Assembly: GCA_013399895.1 (NCBI GenBank) | Contig: VXBA01005040.1 | Coordinates: 310,001-374,000, forward strand | Direction of reading: 5' to 3' | DNA length: 64,000 nucleotides | Source of the DNA: Serilophus lunatus | Taxonomy: Eukaryota; Chordata; Aves; Passeriformes; Eurylaimidae | Part shown: positions 25,437-36,869 of the stretch, piece after piece | Position numbering within the stretch: the first letter of the stretch is position 1 | How the letters are laid out: each line of letters opens with the position of its first letter | Made by a program: the position numbers and the translations under genes | Notes under the pieces: model-generated | What the model was told of the DNA's origin: nothing | The model's database searches: none | What the model saw: the letters and a program-made list of their open reading frames with translations, nothing else

Positions 25437-26784
25437 TTCCATTGAACTTCAAACATAACCATCTTCAGAAGAAGTTTCTTGTGATCCTGTCTCCTCCTCT
25501 CCCTTCTGGATTGAGAAGGGCATAACACAGACTGTTAGGAGATAAAAATGGACACCACTTTACATCAAACTGGTTTCTCCCATCTGGCATGTGAACCCCT
25601 CAATCCCAAGAGAATTTTCAGCATTGCAAACATGTAGTGCTCCTCTGGGGGATTACACAGTTGTTTCATGGGCCAACAGCTAAACATGGATTGTTTTGTA
25701 TTCCCTCAGATAGTTTCCTTTCTTTCCATTAATCTGCTGCTGATTTTAGGCAAAAGACCACTCTTGTTATCACTTTAATGATCAGTCTGACGGGAGTCCA
25801 TCTCTGGGCACAGCACATTGTCAAGGTCACAGGGTTGCACCTCCCTGATTGTTTTAATTAACTTTTACCTTCATTTCTTGCTTTCCTGAACTAAACTTAC
25901 TGCTCATATAGCCCAGGAATCAACATCATCAGCTCTTTGTCATGGTGATTTTCCCTTGCTGTTCTTCTTCCAGCTCTTCTGCAGCTCTCCAGTGCTGTGA
26001 TAACCCAAACCAAGGACAGTTGCAAGAAGTAACTCAAAATGTGATGAAATGTGGAATTTCTTCTAGCTCTTCTACATTCTTTGCAGAAATATAAATGCAT
26101 TATCTTCTTGAATGTTGGCTGAAGAGTTAACTAGCCCTAAGCCCATGGCCAAGTACTAGCTTAGCAGAAGACATGCTCAAGAGAAGCAAAACTGGTGCAG
26201 TAGCTCTTGAAATAGCAGCGAAAAGTTGATATTCTGCTGCTGCTTTGACTGCCTCTGTGATGTTTGGCTCACGCATTTTTTTAAGTGGCTTACTCTAGTG
26301 GGGTTGCACATGAATTAACTGCTAATACTTTCAAGGATTTAGGCTTCTGTTATATTTCAATAAACTGGGAATAAAGTAATTTCTGCACCTTAAAGAACAG
26401 CTGTGAGCTATTAAAATTTGTAGCTGTGTACTCTAGGTAGCTGATACCTCCTCCTGTCACTGTAATGAGCACAGCACAGCAATAGTGGCATTGTGATGCA
26501 GAACAGCAGCATCCTTCACGTGGATGATAATTTAAATACTGTGTTACCATGTTAACAAAAAGGGCACTCTGCTCATTTTAAAAATAAGTACTTAATATAA
26601 AAACTGTTCTCCATTGTCCTCCCACTGAAAGGCTTTATAACCATTCTGGAAACAATAACAACCGAAACAACACATGAAGAGATCCATATGCTCATTGCTC
26701 TGCAGGGAGCTCTGTGGTGGGCACCTACAGATCTCAGCAGTGCTGTGGTGTACAGGCAAGGCTCCTTTAATCAGCAAATAACGA

Positions 26785-27035
26785 CCATGGAATCACAGAA
26801 TCAATTATGTTGGAAAAGGCCTCCAAGATCATCAAGTCCAACCTATGACCCATCACCACCTTGTCAATCAGATCAGAGCACTAAGTGCCACATCCAGTAA
26901 GTTCTGAAACACCTCTGGGAGTGGTTTATCCGCCACCTCCCTGGGCAACTCATTCCAATGTCTGATTTCTTCAGTGAAGAAATTCTTCCTGATGTCCAAT
27001 CTGAATCTCTGCTATAGCAGCTGGAGGCTATAATG
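26785..27035 (-). mobile_element. CR1 LINE fragment, minus strand
   Basis: Read on the plus strand, this is the reverse complement of a CR1 3' end. It begins with the decayed octamer terminus ('atggaatcacagaatc') and passes through 'ttggaaaaggcctccaaga' and 'tcatcaagtccaacctatg'. It continues to 'ccacctccctgggcaactc', 'cagtgaagaaattcttcct' and 'gatgtccaatctgaatct'. Only about 250 bp remain, all from the 3' UTR and terminal ORF2, so it has no coding capacity. It shares the 'ggcctccaa(g/t)atcatcaag' terminus with 32334-32795 and so represents the same CR1 sequence type. Confidence 0.9.
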
Positions 27036-27204
27036 TAGGCAACATTCTGCTGAGTTTGGGGCAAAAGTTTGGGTCAGAGCTTATGTTGCAACCTCAGTTA
27101 ACCTTTCTATAAGGAAAAACTCAACCTTAATAGAATGAAATGTCAAGAAAATTATGTTAATTTGCAGAGTAAATTTTTTCAGGACCTCAAAGAAGTAAGT
27201 GATT

Positions 27205-27295
27205 GTTATTGTTGTTATTACTTGTTTTTTTTTTCACTGGGGAAACCCAAGGTCAACTAAATGAACTTGCTGAAGATTACAATGCCAGAGAGAAA
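27205..27295 (-). mobile_element. Possible MIR-type SINE relic
   Basis: On the plus strand a (T/A)-rich ATTGTTGTTATTA segment is followed by 'actggggaaacccaaggtc' and 'atgaacttgctgaagatta'. This matches the order of the reverse complement of MIR (TTATTATT, then GAGGAAACTGAGG, then GTGACTTGCCCAAGGTCACAC). The match is degraded, as expected for a SINE more than 100 million years old. An alternative is chance similarity of AT-rich sequence. I rate it below the 59851-59975 copy. Confidence 0.35.
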
Positions 27296-28376
27296 AGAAA
27301 AAGACATACTTCCTGACTGATGTTGGAGGTTTATTGACTTGGGGCTTTTAGGGGTGCTTCTCATGAGAAAAATGCGTTTCCTGAAAACAAAATTTCTCTC
27401 ATTTGCTGTGCACAGAGACCAAGGCTCAGACAGCAGGTATTGGATTTATCTCCCCTTCCCACCCAAGCTGAATGCCACCTGCCCCCCCAGGGGAGCAGGG
27501 CTTGCATAGCTTCATGCTGGAATGGAATAGGAAAACAGGTTCCCCACCCCACTCACTGGTTTTGACGCTCAGCACTTGACTAAACCAGAGTCTGTTCCCC
27601 TCTTCTCTCTTCTAAACCTGATTTACTGCGGTATTTATCTGATTTAGGGTTGTTCTTCTTCTGTGCTTCTCAGGAGCACGGATGTCTGGGATGTTGCAAC
27701 GTATATAAAGCTTTTAGGTGTATTTATGTGTATTGAAATGTACTTTTTGTGGTACAGCTGCACACACCCTTTCCACTATTCAGCCTCCTCTCCTCCCACT
27801 TGAAAACAAGCCTTTTGAAAGCAGAAGAGAAGAATAATTTAAAAAATTGTAATCTGCCTCAGGTAATGACATGATTGAAACATCACCATTTTGTCTGGAG
27901 GGTCACAGAGTGGCTTTATGAGAAAGCTTCAAAGCTGCTAACTCTAAAGAACCTTTGATATTTCACCTTTTGTTGTTGTTAAAGCATTCACTTTCCCAAG
28001 TCTTGGAAACAAAGCCCTTACCAAGGGCCCTGTCGCTTCAACACATTTGGTGCCAAACATATTATGCCATAGGGTGGTTTGACAATCTGAGAAGATTAAT
28101 TGAGCATATGCATCTGAGATATTCCAAGTCGTTTAAGTAATTTAGATATTTAACATGAAGTAGACATCATGGCCCCATAGTCAGCCTTGGGAATGTGATG
28201 GTGGGTCTTATATATTTCTGCTCCGTGTGGTGTGGTCTCTGTGCGGTGATCTGGGTTTTGGCAAGAAAAGATTTATGCTAACGGTGATTTGTGTTTCACC
28301 ATAACAGCTACAAAGTCAAGGGAAAGCTGAACTGATGTGCTGCAAAGTACTTAAAGTAGCACTAACAGCATAACTG

Positions 28377-28425
28377 ATTGGACAGAATTGTTTTCCCTCA
28401 ATTGGACAGAATTATTTTCCCCCTC
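28377..28425. repeat. 24-bp imperfect tandem duplication
   Basis: The unit starting ATTGGACAGAATT at 28377-28400 is immediately repeated at 28401-28425. The copies differ by one G-to-A change and a small C-run difference near the end. Replication slippage or a staggered-break duplication would explain it. Confidence 0.9.
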
Positions 28426-31075
28426 TTTAAAATACAGAATAGTCACTAAGGACTTGGAATGGAGATTTCTATAGCTTTGGTGTTAAGACTTCTTCACTGT
28501 TTTTAGATAACCAGAAAATTACCGTTCACTTCCCAGTTCATATCCCACAATTTCCTTGTTAGTCTTGTCTTAGTGATTGGAAACTAATATTTTCTAGATC
28601 TTTGTTTTTTACAAATGTGTTCAGATCCCAGAATGCTTAAATCTTGTAGACAGCAAGAGTTCTCCATTGGTATTTTTCTGGTGTTTTATCTAGTATATAT
28701 TTCTACTGTTGGATACTTGGTTGTTCACGGTGGAACATAAAGTTATTTCTGATCAGACACTGGTAAACAGAAAATGTAAAAAGAAATCTAAAAATTAAAA
28801 TTCAGTAGAGCATAAACTCTACTCAAGGAACCATAAGAACGTTCTCAGAGTATATTTCTCAGTTATGTTTCACTCAACAGCAGCTCATAGAAAAGTCTGC
28901 GAAAAACAAATAAGATGGATTGTGAGAGTAATTGAAAAGAATGTGAGGATTTTACTTGAAAAGACATTAATGGGTAATTTCTAAATCATACTGACATTTC
29001 TACTTGTACAAGAGTCTACTTGAGGAAAACGTCTGGTTATTTTGTAAGATGCAAGAGGTTTGGAAAAGATCTAGAATTTTGCACTCTGGCCAAAACCAAA
29101 TGATGACAAATGAAAACAGAGTGGTAGTAGCCAAATGAAGCCAAGTCAGACCATAGACACAGTTGGGACCTGTCCATCATGGGCTTCTGGCAAAGAATCT
29201 TAGCAACTCAAAATGTTTCCACCATTGCTTTTGCAATATGAATGAACTGGGCCTCAGAAAGATCTCTTTCTTGTGGAAATCAGGGGAAACACTTAATCTT
29301 TGGGGCCTGGTGGAAAGTTGCCTCTGCTGAGTTTGGCCAGAGACTCCAAGACTTTGCCTAGAGATTGTCTTCACAAGCCATCAAATAAGAAAAATTAGAA
29401 GCTGAGGCTTGGAATGTAACTACTGCTGTCTTTTGTGACACCAATAAGATGGCATTGTTCTGCCATATTAGAAGAATAAACAATAATTATTATACATTAC
29501 ATATGTATATATCTGCCATCCTGAGAATAAAGGGTGCTCTACATCCTTTTGATATGGAGCAATGAATTATTTTTCTTGGACACACCCAAACTCCTGGAGG
29601 CTATCCCCTGTAAAAGAGGGAGGTGCAGGCAGCTTATGGAATGCATGAATTCTATTTTATATATTGTATTGTATAATATACACTTAGCAGAGATGGATGC
29701 AAAACATCTGATGGAACTGGCAGCTTATTTATAGGTAGAGCAGAAGGCTCATAGTCAACATAAAGACAGGGAAAGATCATTCAGCCATTACCTTTACAGA
29801 TAAAACAAAAGTGATCCCAAAACCTTGCCACACAAACTCAGTGCAGAGAAAGACTGCAATAATAACTGCACTTGTTTGTGGTTTACATATTGTTGTGGAC
29901 TTTCTTTATGTAGGTCCTCTGGGTATTTTGTTCATTGCTTTAGCCAATGTGTTCCATATAGGCAATGTCTGCCCTCTTTGAGCTCTACCCTGGCTGTGAT
30001 ATAAAGAAAGCAGGAGAAAGAAATCAAATGCTATAGAAAACAAAAGCGGTTTGAAGTATAGCTGCAGCTAGCTCCAGCTGTAACAACAGAGTTGTGGGTT
30101 TCCAAATTTTAATCTCCTGAAAGAATCTGTATCAAATTCTTCAGACCAGAGGTCAAAAGGGATTTTAGTAATGAAGTGGGACAACTCAGCTTGTAAACCC
30201 TTCGGAGCAGAGGCCTTTTGTAGAATATGGCCCATGATATGTGCTTCCAAGCTATGCGGGAATGAAAATAAATAATAGTGATCATCAAATAATTTTACCC
30301 TTTTCCTTCTTCTGCCTCATCACTAATGGCAAAGATGACACAAGAGGCAATGCAGATGGATGATGTAGCAGGCAGCTCAACTTCCACACTGCACAGAGAG
30401 GTAAGCAGGTTACTTATGTGCTTGAGAACAGCCAATAGTCATAGCACAAAAACTGTCTCAGGAATGCTCTCTGGGTTTTGTCATTCTAGTGGTATTTGGA
30501 TACAAAAGTATGTGTGAATTAGAAATATAGTCTGGGCAACTTCAGAGTTTGAGGAAGTCTGCTACTAGTAGCAAGCTGAAATGCAGTTGTCTGCCTAGTT
30601 AGAGAAAACGTGGTGTGAATCCCTAGCAACAAAAAAACATGTGGAAAATAAATGATAATTCCAATCTCTCTGAGCTCCTTCTTTAGCGTTCTCCAAGTAC
30701 GAAGAGAGCATCCAGAAGGACTTTCCAGCACCAGCCCAGCAGTACAAGCCATTCTTCTGGAGCTGCTCACAATCCCAACCCATAGCATAAACTGTTGGTC
30801 CAGATGGGTGTGTGTGTGAGAACTGATAGATGACCAACATCACTTCTGTGGTCAGATAAAAAGCTAAGTTTTCCATTTCCCACACAAATGCCTCTCTCTG
30901 CATTGCTAGGAAACCTGGGACACATTTCCTGTGCAATACCAGAGAAAGGCAGGGAGAGTAACCAGATATATGCCAGTAAAAGGCAAGGGGTGAAGGGTAT
31001 GTACTGCTGGGAAATACAGGCTTATATTGACCTGCATTGTGAGCGTGCAATGTCTAGAGACAAGCCTTTGGTTCA

Positions 31076-31144
31076 CACCAGAGCAGGGCAGAGACTTTGG
31101 CCCTCTGTTCCCTGCTGGACTCGAACTGCTGACCTGCTCTGGTG
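31076..31144. repeat. Inverted repeat, 12-bp perfect stem
   Basis: CACCAGAGCAGG at 31076-31087 is the exact reverse complement of CCTGCTCTGGTG at 31133-31144, with 45 nt between. The interior contains a further short complementary pair (CAGAG and CTCTG). The resulting 69-nt hairpin is in the size range of a small RNA precursor, but pairing inside the loop is limited. It is not a tRNA: a B-box-like word is present on the minus strand but the T-stem does not pair. Confidence 0.75.
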
Positions 31145-32333
31145 ATTCATAGGGTTTGGGGGTCAAAGATATTAATTGCTATGTATTTGGAGGAGTCAGA
31201 GCTTCTGCAGCCAGGCAAAACCTTGCCTCCCTTCTCTGTTTCCTTAAATTTTCAAAGTCAGTACGTTTACTCAGTGCTCTGACTCTCACAGGACAGAGCC
31301 AGAATGTCCCTGTTTAAGTGGAGCAAACGTTTTTCCAAAGGGTCAAAGTTCAGGACGAACTTGTAAGCAGATTATGGAGCTGGTAGAAAGGCCAAAGGCA
31401 CCCTAAGTCTTTACATTCCCAAAGTGCTGTGTTAAACTCTAGCCCAAGGATGTACTTAACCTCAAAGAGAACGGAGGTCAAGTGAACTTGCAGCATTTCA
31501 AACGCAATCAGTTTGGAAGAGTAGCTGTTTATAAAGAAGTATATTACAGACCTAAGCTAATGTTAGCATTCCCTCTTTACAAATAAGCCTGACCTATTGC
31601 TAGTCTTGTCAAAGAGCTGCCATGTTTGTTTTATAGTATCAAATAATAAGACTTTATTTCAGTTTAGATTTAATCTCAGGGAGCGTTTTGGCTTAGGGGA
31701 ATTGAAAATCTAAAGGGAGAATATCTATGCCATCTATCTTTAGGTACTATCTATCTTTTAGTACTTACTTGAGGTACTTAAGACTGGCCCCCTATACAGC
31801 TGGGAGAGTGAAGGTGAGGTTTCCAGAGGGCAGCTCAAAAGTTCTTGCAAAGGACCCTGAACTGATACCTGAGTGTTTCCCCTCCTTCCACTGAGTTTGC
31901 AAAGTTGAACTGTGCAGAGACATTGCTTTGCACTTCCTTTGTCTTTTCTTTAAGATATTCAGAGCTGTGTGTAAGGTGCAAATTGACCCTGCAGCATTTA
32001 TGAAGCTTTGCTGTCATATGTGTGCTGGAGCCACAGCAGGACAGGCAGCAGTTAGGAGGGCTCTGGGCACAGGGCAGGTCAGGACTTCTGCAGCCAAACA
32101 TGTGTCTTGGGCAAAAAACCTGATGTGCAAGTGGGACAGGCTTTGTCCAGCCTCACCAGCCCTTCTGCTTTTCTTGGAGATCCTTCACCAGGCACAAAAA
32201 TACCCAACAACTGTGCCATGTATGGCAAACAGCCACAGTTGTGCTTCGTTAGTATGATCAGCAGTCCCCATCTGGTTTTTCTTTGGATAAAAAGGAGCCA
32301 ACATATTATTTGTTATGATCGACTTTGTTTTAA

Positions 32334-32795
32334 ATCATAGAATCATGGAAACATAATGGTTGGAAAAGGCCTCCAATATCATCAAGTCCAACCTGTGACC
32401 AATCCTCACATTGTCAACCAGACCAGGGCACTGAATGCCACGTCCAGTCATTCCTTGGCCACCTCCAGGGATGGGGACTCCACCACCTCCCTGGGCAGCC
32501 CCTTCCAATGATTGACAACACTTTCAGTGGAGAAATTTTTCCCTGATGTCCAACCTGAATCTTCCCTGGCTCAACTCGACATTGTTTCCTCCTGTCCTGT
32601 CCCTCATTCCCTGGGAGCAGAGACTGACCCCCACCTGGATTCACCCTCCTGTCAGGGTATTGGAGAGAGTGAGAAGGTTCCCCTCGAGTCTCCTTTCCTC
32701 CAGGCTGAGCCTCCCCAGTTTCTTCAGCCACTCCTCATATGACCGACTCTCCAGATTCTTCCCTATCCCTGTTCCCTTCTCCAGACACACTCTAG
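32334..32795 (-). mobile_element. CR1 LINE fragment, minus strand, best preserved copy
   Basis: Read on the plus strand it starts with the CR1 terminal octamers ('atcatagaatcatgg') and continues with 'ggttggaaaaggcctccaa', 'ccacctccctgggcagccc', 'ggagaaatttttccctgat' and 'gtccaacctgaatcttccc'. Farther in are 'ctcctgtcctgtccctcat', 'tcctccaggctgagcctcc' and 'cagccactcctcatatgac', and it ends near 'cccttctccagacacactc'. This covers the 3' UTR and the terminal part of ORF2, about 460 bp. It is clearly 5'-truncated and cannot encode a functional enzyme. It is one of the two longest copies in the window and the least decayed by eye, so it is probably among the younger insertions. Confidence 0.95.
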
Positions 32796-35700
32796 AAAAT
32801 AAGAATTACATAAAAATAGCAAAAGTTAAGGTCTCCTTTAAAATCTTGTAGCTCTTAAAAGCATCTATCCTATGAAGATCATACCCTGTACATGTCGCTA
32901 CTTTTTATTACTATTTTTGCAACGACTATAATCAATATTACCATAAACATTAGAGAAACATCAGTAAATAGTTCTGAGGAGCCCTCAGAACTGAGAACTC
33001 TTTTTTTGAGTGTCAGCAGGACAACATGAAATCCGCATGAGAAGTCAAATATCTTAATTTTTCAGAGTCGGCTCAGCAATATTTTATATAATCAGTGCAA
33101 GACATCAGTCAAGGCATGGTGAAAAGCGAGGAATGAATGTCCATTCCTATTAATGCTTTCCCAGCCTACACCTGTATCCACAGTGTCTGCAAGTTCAGGA
33201 GCCAAAAATTACTCAGGTGGACATGGGACTTAGACAGGTATTTTATGGGAGAAACGAGTTTTTTCTAGCCCTTTAAGTGTTCTTCAAGAGCCTGTTTGGT
33301 TTTGTTTTATGATAATATTAATCTTGTGTGAAACATTTCAAATTCTGAAGCTTAGAAGTTGTTCCTATAAAGCCCAGAAGTGTGCTGTGGAATGTGTAAA
33401 GATTTAATATTTCAGAATTTTATAGTAGCTTCAGAAATGTCTCTGTTTTGTTGGGTAGACTGACTATTCATGAGCCAGAAAGCAATTAAAACATGTTATA
33501 TGGATATTTATTCTTATATGTAGACTTTGTCTCCAAAAAAGGAAGTTTAAGAAAGCCTTTTTTCTTGAGTGAGAATTTAAGAACAATTTAAGCAAGCTTT
33601 TCTCATGGCTGACCCAGATACACTTAGAATGGTTTATGAGAAGAGAGACTCTTAAAATACATTTCAAATACAGTGAAATTCTCATTTAGAATAAAAAAAT
33701 GCTTTCATTTTTCCTAGGATATCATACATCTTGCTTAAGAGCCCTGAGTGTTGAACAACACATTAAGAAATGTCTTCAGTACAGCTCTCTCAGCTCTTTC
33801 ACACATAATTGCCTAATTGAAACAGTATCATTTATTAGCTTCTTTGCTTGAGGCTTCTTCAGATTCTGCTTCTGCTCTTGGGCATCCTTTGAATTGTAGC
33901 ATATACCTCAGCTAATTATAATGTGGTATCACTTGATAAAGCCAACTGAGATCATAATGGGAAGACATTGAAACATCTGCCAAGATTTGAAAATTGGGGT
34001 TTTCTTTTTACTTATGCCAAAGACAGGTTACCTGTAATTAGTTCTAATTTATAAATAAGTGCAGGCTGTACTTCTAAAAGGTATAATATTATGCCTTGCC
34101 CCCCCCTTTTTAGAAACAAGTTAGGAATTATACATCTCAATTAACTTTTCTGTGTCAGGAATGATAGTTTTGCATGAGAACTTAGGGAGGAGAAGGTAAT
34201 TATACAAGCACCACCTAAATGGTCACAAGGTATCTGTCCCAAGTGACAAAAAAACTATGGCACAAGTCAACCAAAAGAGAAATCACAGGAGTTCCAGAAC
34301 TCTCAATATGGATTATCTTTGGTTTCACTGAGAATTTTGAATATTTATTATTTAGGTGTTACAAGTCTTCTTCAAACCCCTTAGAATATTTGTTTTTGTT
34401 GTTCTTATTTTTTTAAAGCCAGCTGTAATTCTCAACTAATCACAGGACTCCAGGAGCTGGAGATTTATGGACTCATAAATATCCAAAGAGCTGGAAAACA
34501 GTGATCAGATCTGTCTGAGTTTATATCACATATGTAATGGAATTTCTTGTTGTTATTTTTATCTGTTTTTGGGAGGTGGGGATTAAGCCTTGTTTGTCCT
34601 TAAAGGATCCCAGTATTTTTGCCTGTTTTGACACAAGCTGTGATCCCTAGTCCTGGCCTTCCCATGGGCAGCAGGACTGGGTGGGGAGATGAACAGTCCC
34701 TGGGCAGGTACAGCTGTGTTGGAACACCAAGCTGGAACTTCAAAAGATCTGTGCAGAAGGGATGAGATGCATCAGAAAAAAAAAATTGTCTATGGAGTTT
34801 AGGAGTGAAATAACTTTGCAGTTTCAGATTTGACACTCTGACTGAGCCAGACATGATGAAGGCTTCTTTCACTGACCCTCATTGTATTCTTCCTGATTAT
34901 AGTCAGTCCTTCCAAGCAATCTTCTCTGATACATGTTCAGGAAGGAAAGAAAAATCACCTCATGGCTACTAATATAGCTCTAAGTAGGTGCTGTGGAGTA
35001 GCTGTGCAGCTTCTGAGTAGGGGCCACTTCTCATTTTGTAGACACCTTCCTATTGTCCAAATCTCTTTTCATTTTCCTGTGCCACCTGATACACTTCCTA
35101 GAACACACCCAAGGTTCTGGCCGCCGTGAGTATTTTCCTTCAGATGGCCAAGGATGAACAGGCAGTCACAGACGAAGTGATGACTGCTGCCTCGAGTTTG
35201 TGACATCCCCTTTGGTCTGTTTTTAGAAGGCTGTTGAAGATAAGCTGTTAGCAGGCTACTTAGGAGAAAAAGGAAAAGAAAGATGCAAAGGAAGATGGTG
35301 AGTGTGCTGAGGAGGACACTGAGCTGAACAGGTTGTTTTCAGAAGTGCTGCTCCCTTTGTGGGCTTTTTTTCTGCCTCTGAACGTCTGCAGTTTTGCACT
35401 GAAAATGACAGGTCAGGAGGGATCCTAGTTGCAAGAAGTTTTGATCATCTTACTGTACAACATAATGCTCATGGCAATCCAAGATCCCAGCTTTTGCCCC
35501 CACTCACCTTGGACTTGATACACACTTTTTTTATTTCAGACTATATCCCTCATGTTAGAAATTGAACCAGAGAACAAAAAAATAACTACCTTAAGATAAA
35601 AACCTTGTCTTCTTGAATTTCTTTACTCACTCTGTAAATGTATTCTATGTGTGTATGTGTGTGGGTTTTCTTCTCTTTTTTCCTTATTTCTAACAACAAC

Positions 35701-36445
35701 TTTGTGTTAAACGTTTCATCACAGACATTTGGTCATCCTTTAAAAGTCTTCTGGTGAATACTTGTTTGTGCTGCAGTTTGTCCACGAAGAGTGAGTAAAT
35801 AAACTTTTCCCTATGCTACCCTTTCACACTGAATATCATTAGATTAAGATCAAGAAATTTGATAAGAGCCTCCAAGACTACCATTGTGTTCTACAATTTG
35901 GTTTAAAACAATAGTGGAATCCTTAGGCAAAAATTGCCCTTGCACTACAAATGAGTTTGAAAATAAGCCACAAACTCAATGTATTTTTGGTCATATTCAG
36001 GCAGAAACTTGAATGCTGATTCACAAATATTATAGCTTGTCTGGCTGCAAATCATTGACTCACATCAATTCCTCCAGCTATTTGTAAATTGCTTCCCACT
36101 CTAGTACAACACTGAGTTTCTCCAAAATCATGAATGCACCTTGATAAAATACCTAATAAATGTTGATGTTAACTTGAATGTTCCTGTTTCCAGCCCTACA
36201 TTACTGACAGTAAAGTGCAAGGGATTTTTAATTTTTGTTCAAAAGCACTTAATGTTTGCTCACTTGGAGATCTTGTCACTCTGTATGTGTGTATGTGTGT
36301 GTGTGACCATAGATAAGCTTTCTCTGAAGGTTTGGTGATCTCCAAAGGTGTATTATGAAGTCACCTGCTTAACCCAGGACACGAGTCAGAGATTGACAAG
36401 GCCTGGTCTTGGTTTCACCGATGACCTCTGATACATCTCTCCATT
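32796..36445. other. Unique non-coding sequence
   Basis: No gene or interspersed repeat was recognised. Small TG-rich microsatellite-like runs occur at about 35647-35664 and 36282-36305. AT-rich sequence near 33905-33960 includes CTAATTATAAT-type words. A 34-codon protein-like frame ending at a TGA near 35201 was examined but is too short to support. Confidence 0.5.
36282..36305. repeat. (TG)n-like microsatellite with TATG interruptions
   Basis: A 24-bp run of TG units interrupted twice by TA. Short and imperfect, with no associated element. Confidence 0.85.
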
Positions 36446-36869
36446 AGAAGAGTGGAGCACCTCTTCTATGAGGAAAAGCTGAGAGAACTGGAATTGTTCA
36501 GCCTGGAGAAGAGAAGACTTTGGGGTGACATAATTGCGGCCTTCCTGTACCTGAAGGGAGCCTACAAGAAAGATAGACAATTTCCAAGGGCCTGGGGTGA
36601 CAGAACAAGGGGGAAAGGCTTCACACTGACAGAGAGTAGGTTTGGATTGAATATAAGGAAGAAATTCTTCTCTGTGACAGAGATGAGGCCCTGGCACAGG
36701 TTGCCCGGAGAAGCTGTGGCTGCCCCATCTCTGGAAGTGTCCAAGGCCAGGTTGGGCAGGGCTTGGAGCAACCTGGGATAGTGGGCAGCATCCCCGCCTG
36801 TGGCAGGAATGAGATGGCTTTTAATATCCCTTCCAACCCAAACTATCCTATAACTCTATTCCATGATCT
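36446..36869 (+). mobile_element. CR1 LINE fragment, 5'-truncated 3' end
   Basis: It begins with 'agagtggagcacctcttct' and 'gaggaaaagctgagagaac', followed by 'ttcagcctggagaagagaa', 'ggattgaatataaggaaga' and 'gaggccctggcacaggttg'. It continues with 'cccggagaagctgtggctg' and 'tccaaggccaggttgggca', then 'cccttccaacccaaac' and a decayed terminal octamer ('ctctattccatgatc'). It retains the end of ORF2 and the 3' UTR only. It shares its diagnostic words with 6368-6778 and differs from the other three copies, so it belongs to the second CR1 type present here. Antisense open frames across it are artefacts. Confidence 0.93.

Larger units (their letters stand above)
23061..26784. other. Unique non-coding sequence with purine tracts
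   Basis: No gene or interspersed repeat was recognised. Two strand-asymmetric purine tracts stand out at 23834-23909 and 25399-25436. Open frames are short and the 116-codon one on the minus strand covers the purine tract, so its Phe/Ser-rich peptide is an artefact. Confidence 0.5.
27296..32333. other. Unique non-coding sequence
   Basis: No gene was recognised. Local structures are a 24-bp tandem duplication at 28377-28425, small AT palindromes at 29482-29507, and a 12-bp-stem inverted repeat at 31076-31144. The 151-codon minus-strand frame at 30595-31050 has no recognisable domain and overlaps open frames on the other strand. Confidence 0.5.

Noticed and set aside
31106..31125. tRNA-like B-box word on the minus strand (GTTCGAGTCC)
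   Set aside because: The bases flanking the TTCGAGT loop do not form a T-stem beyond one pair, and no A-box or acceptor stem is present at the right distance.
31385..31515. Possible third MIR relic (CTCAAAGAGAACGGAGGTCAAGTGAACTTGC)
   Set aside because: A short match to the MIR core without the flanking landmarks; not distinguishable from chance by eye.
32414..32851. Open frames of 76-105 codons on both strands
   Set aside because: They overlap the minus-strand CR1 fragment and have no enzyme motifs.
35100..35203. Protein-like 34-codon frame (KVLAAVSIFLQMAKDEQ...)
   Set aside because: It is bounded by stops on both sides with no family recognised and no splice evidence I can support; too short to distinguish from chance.
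36386..36836. Several open frames of 69-109 codons on both strands
   Set aside because: They fall inside the CR1 fragment and are shadows of the degraded retroposon, not host genes.
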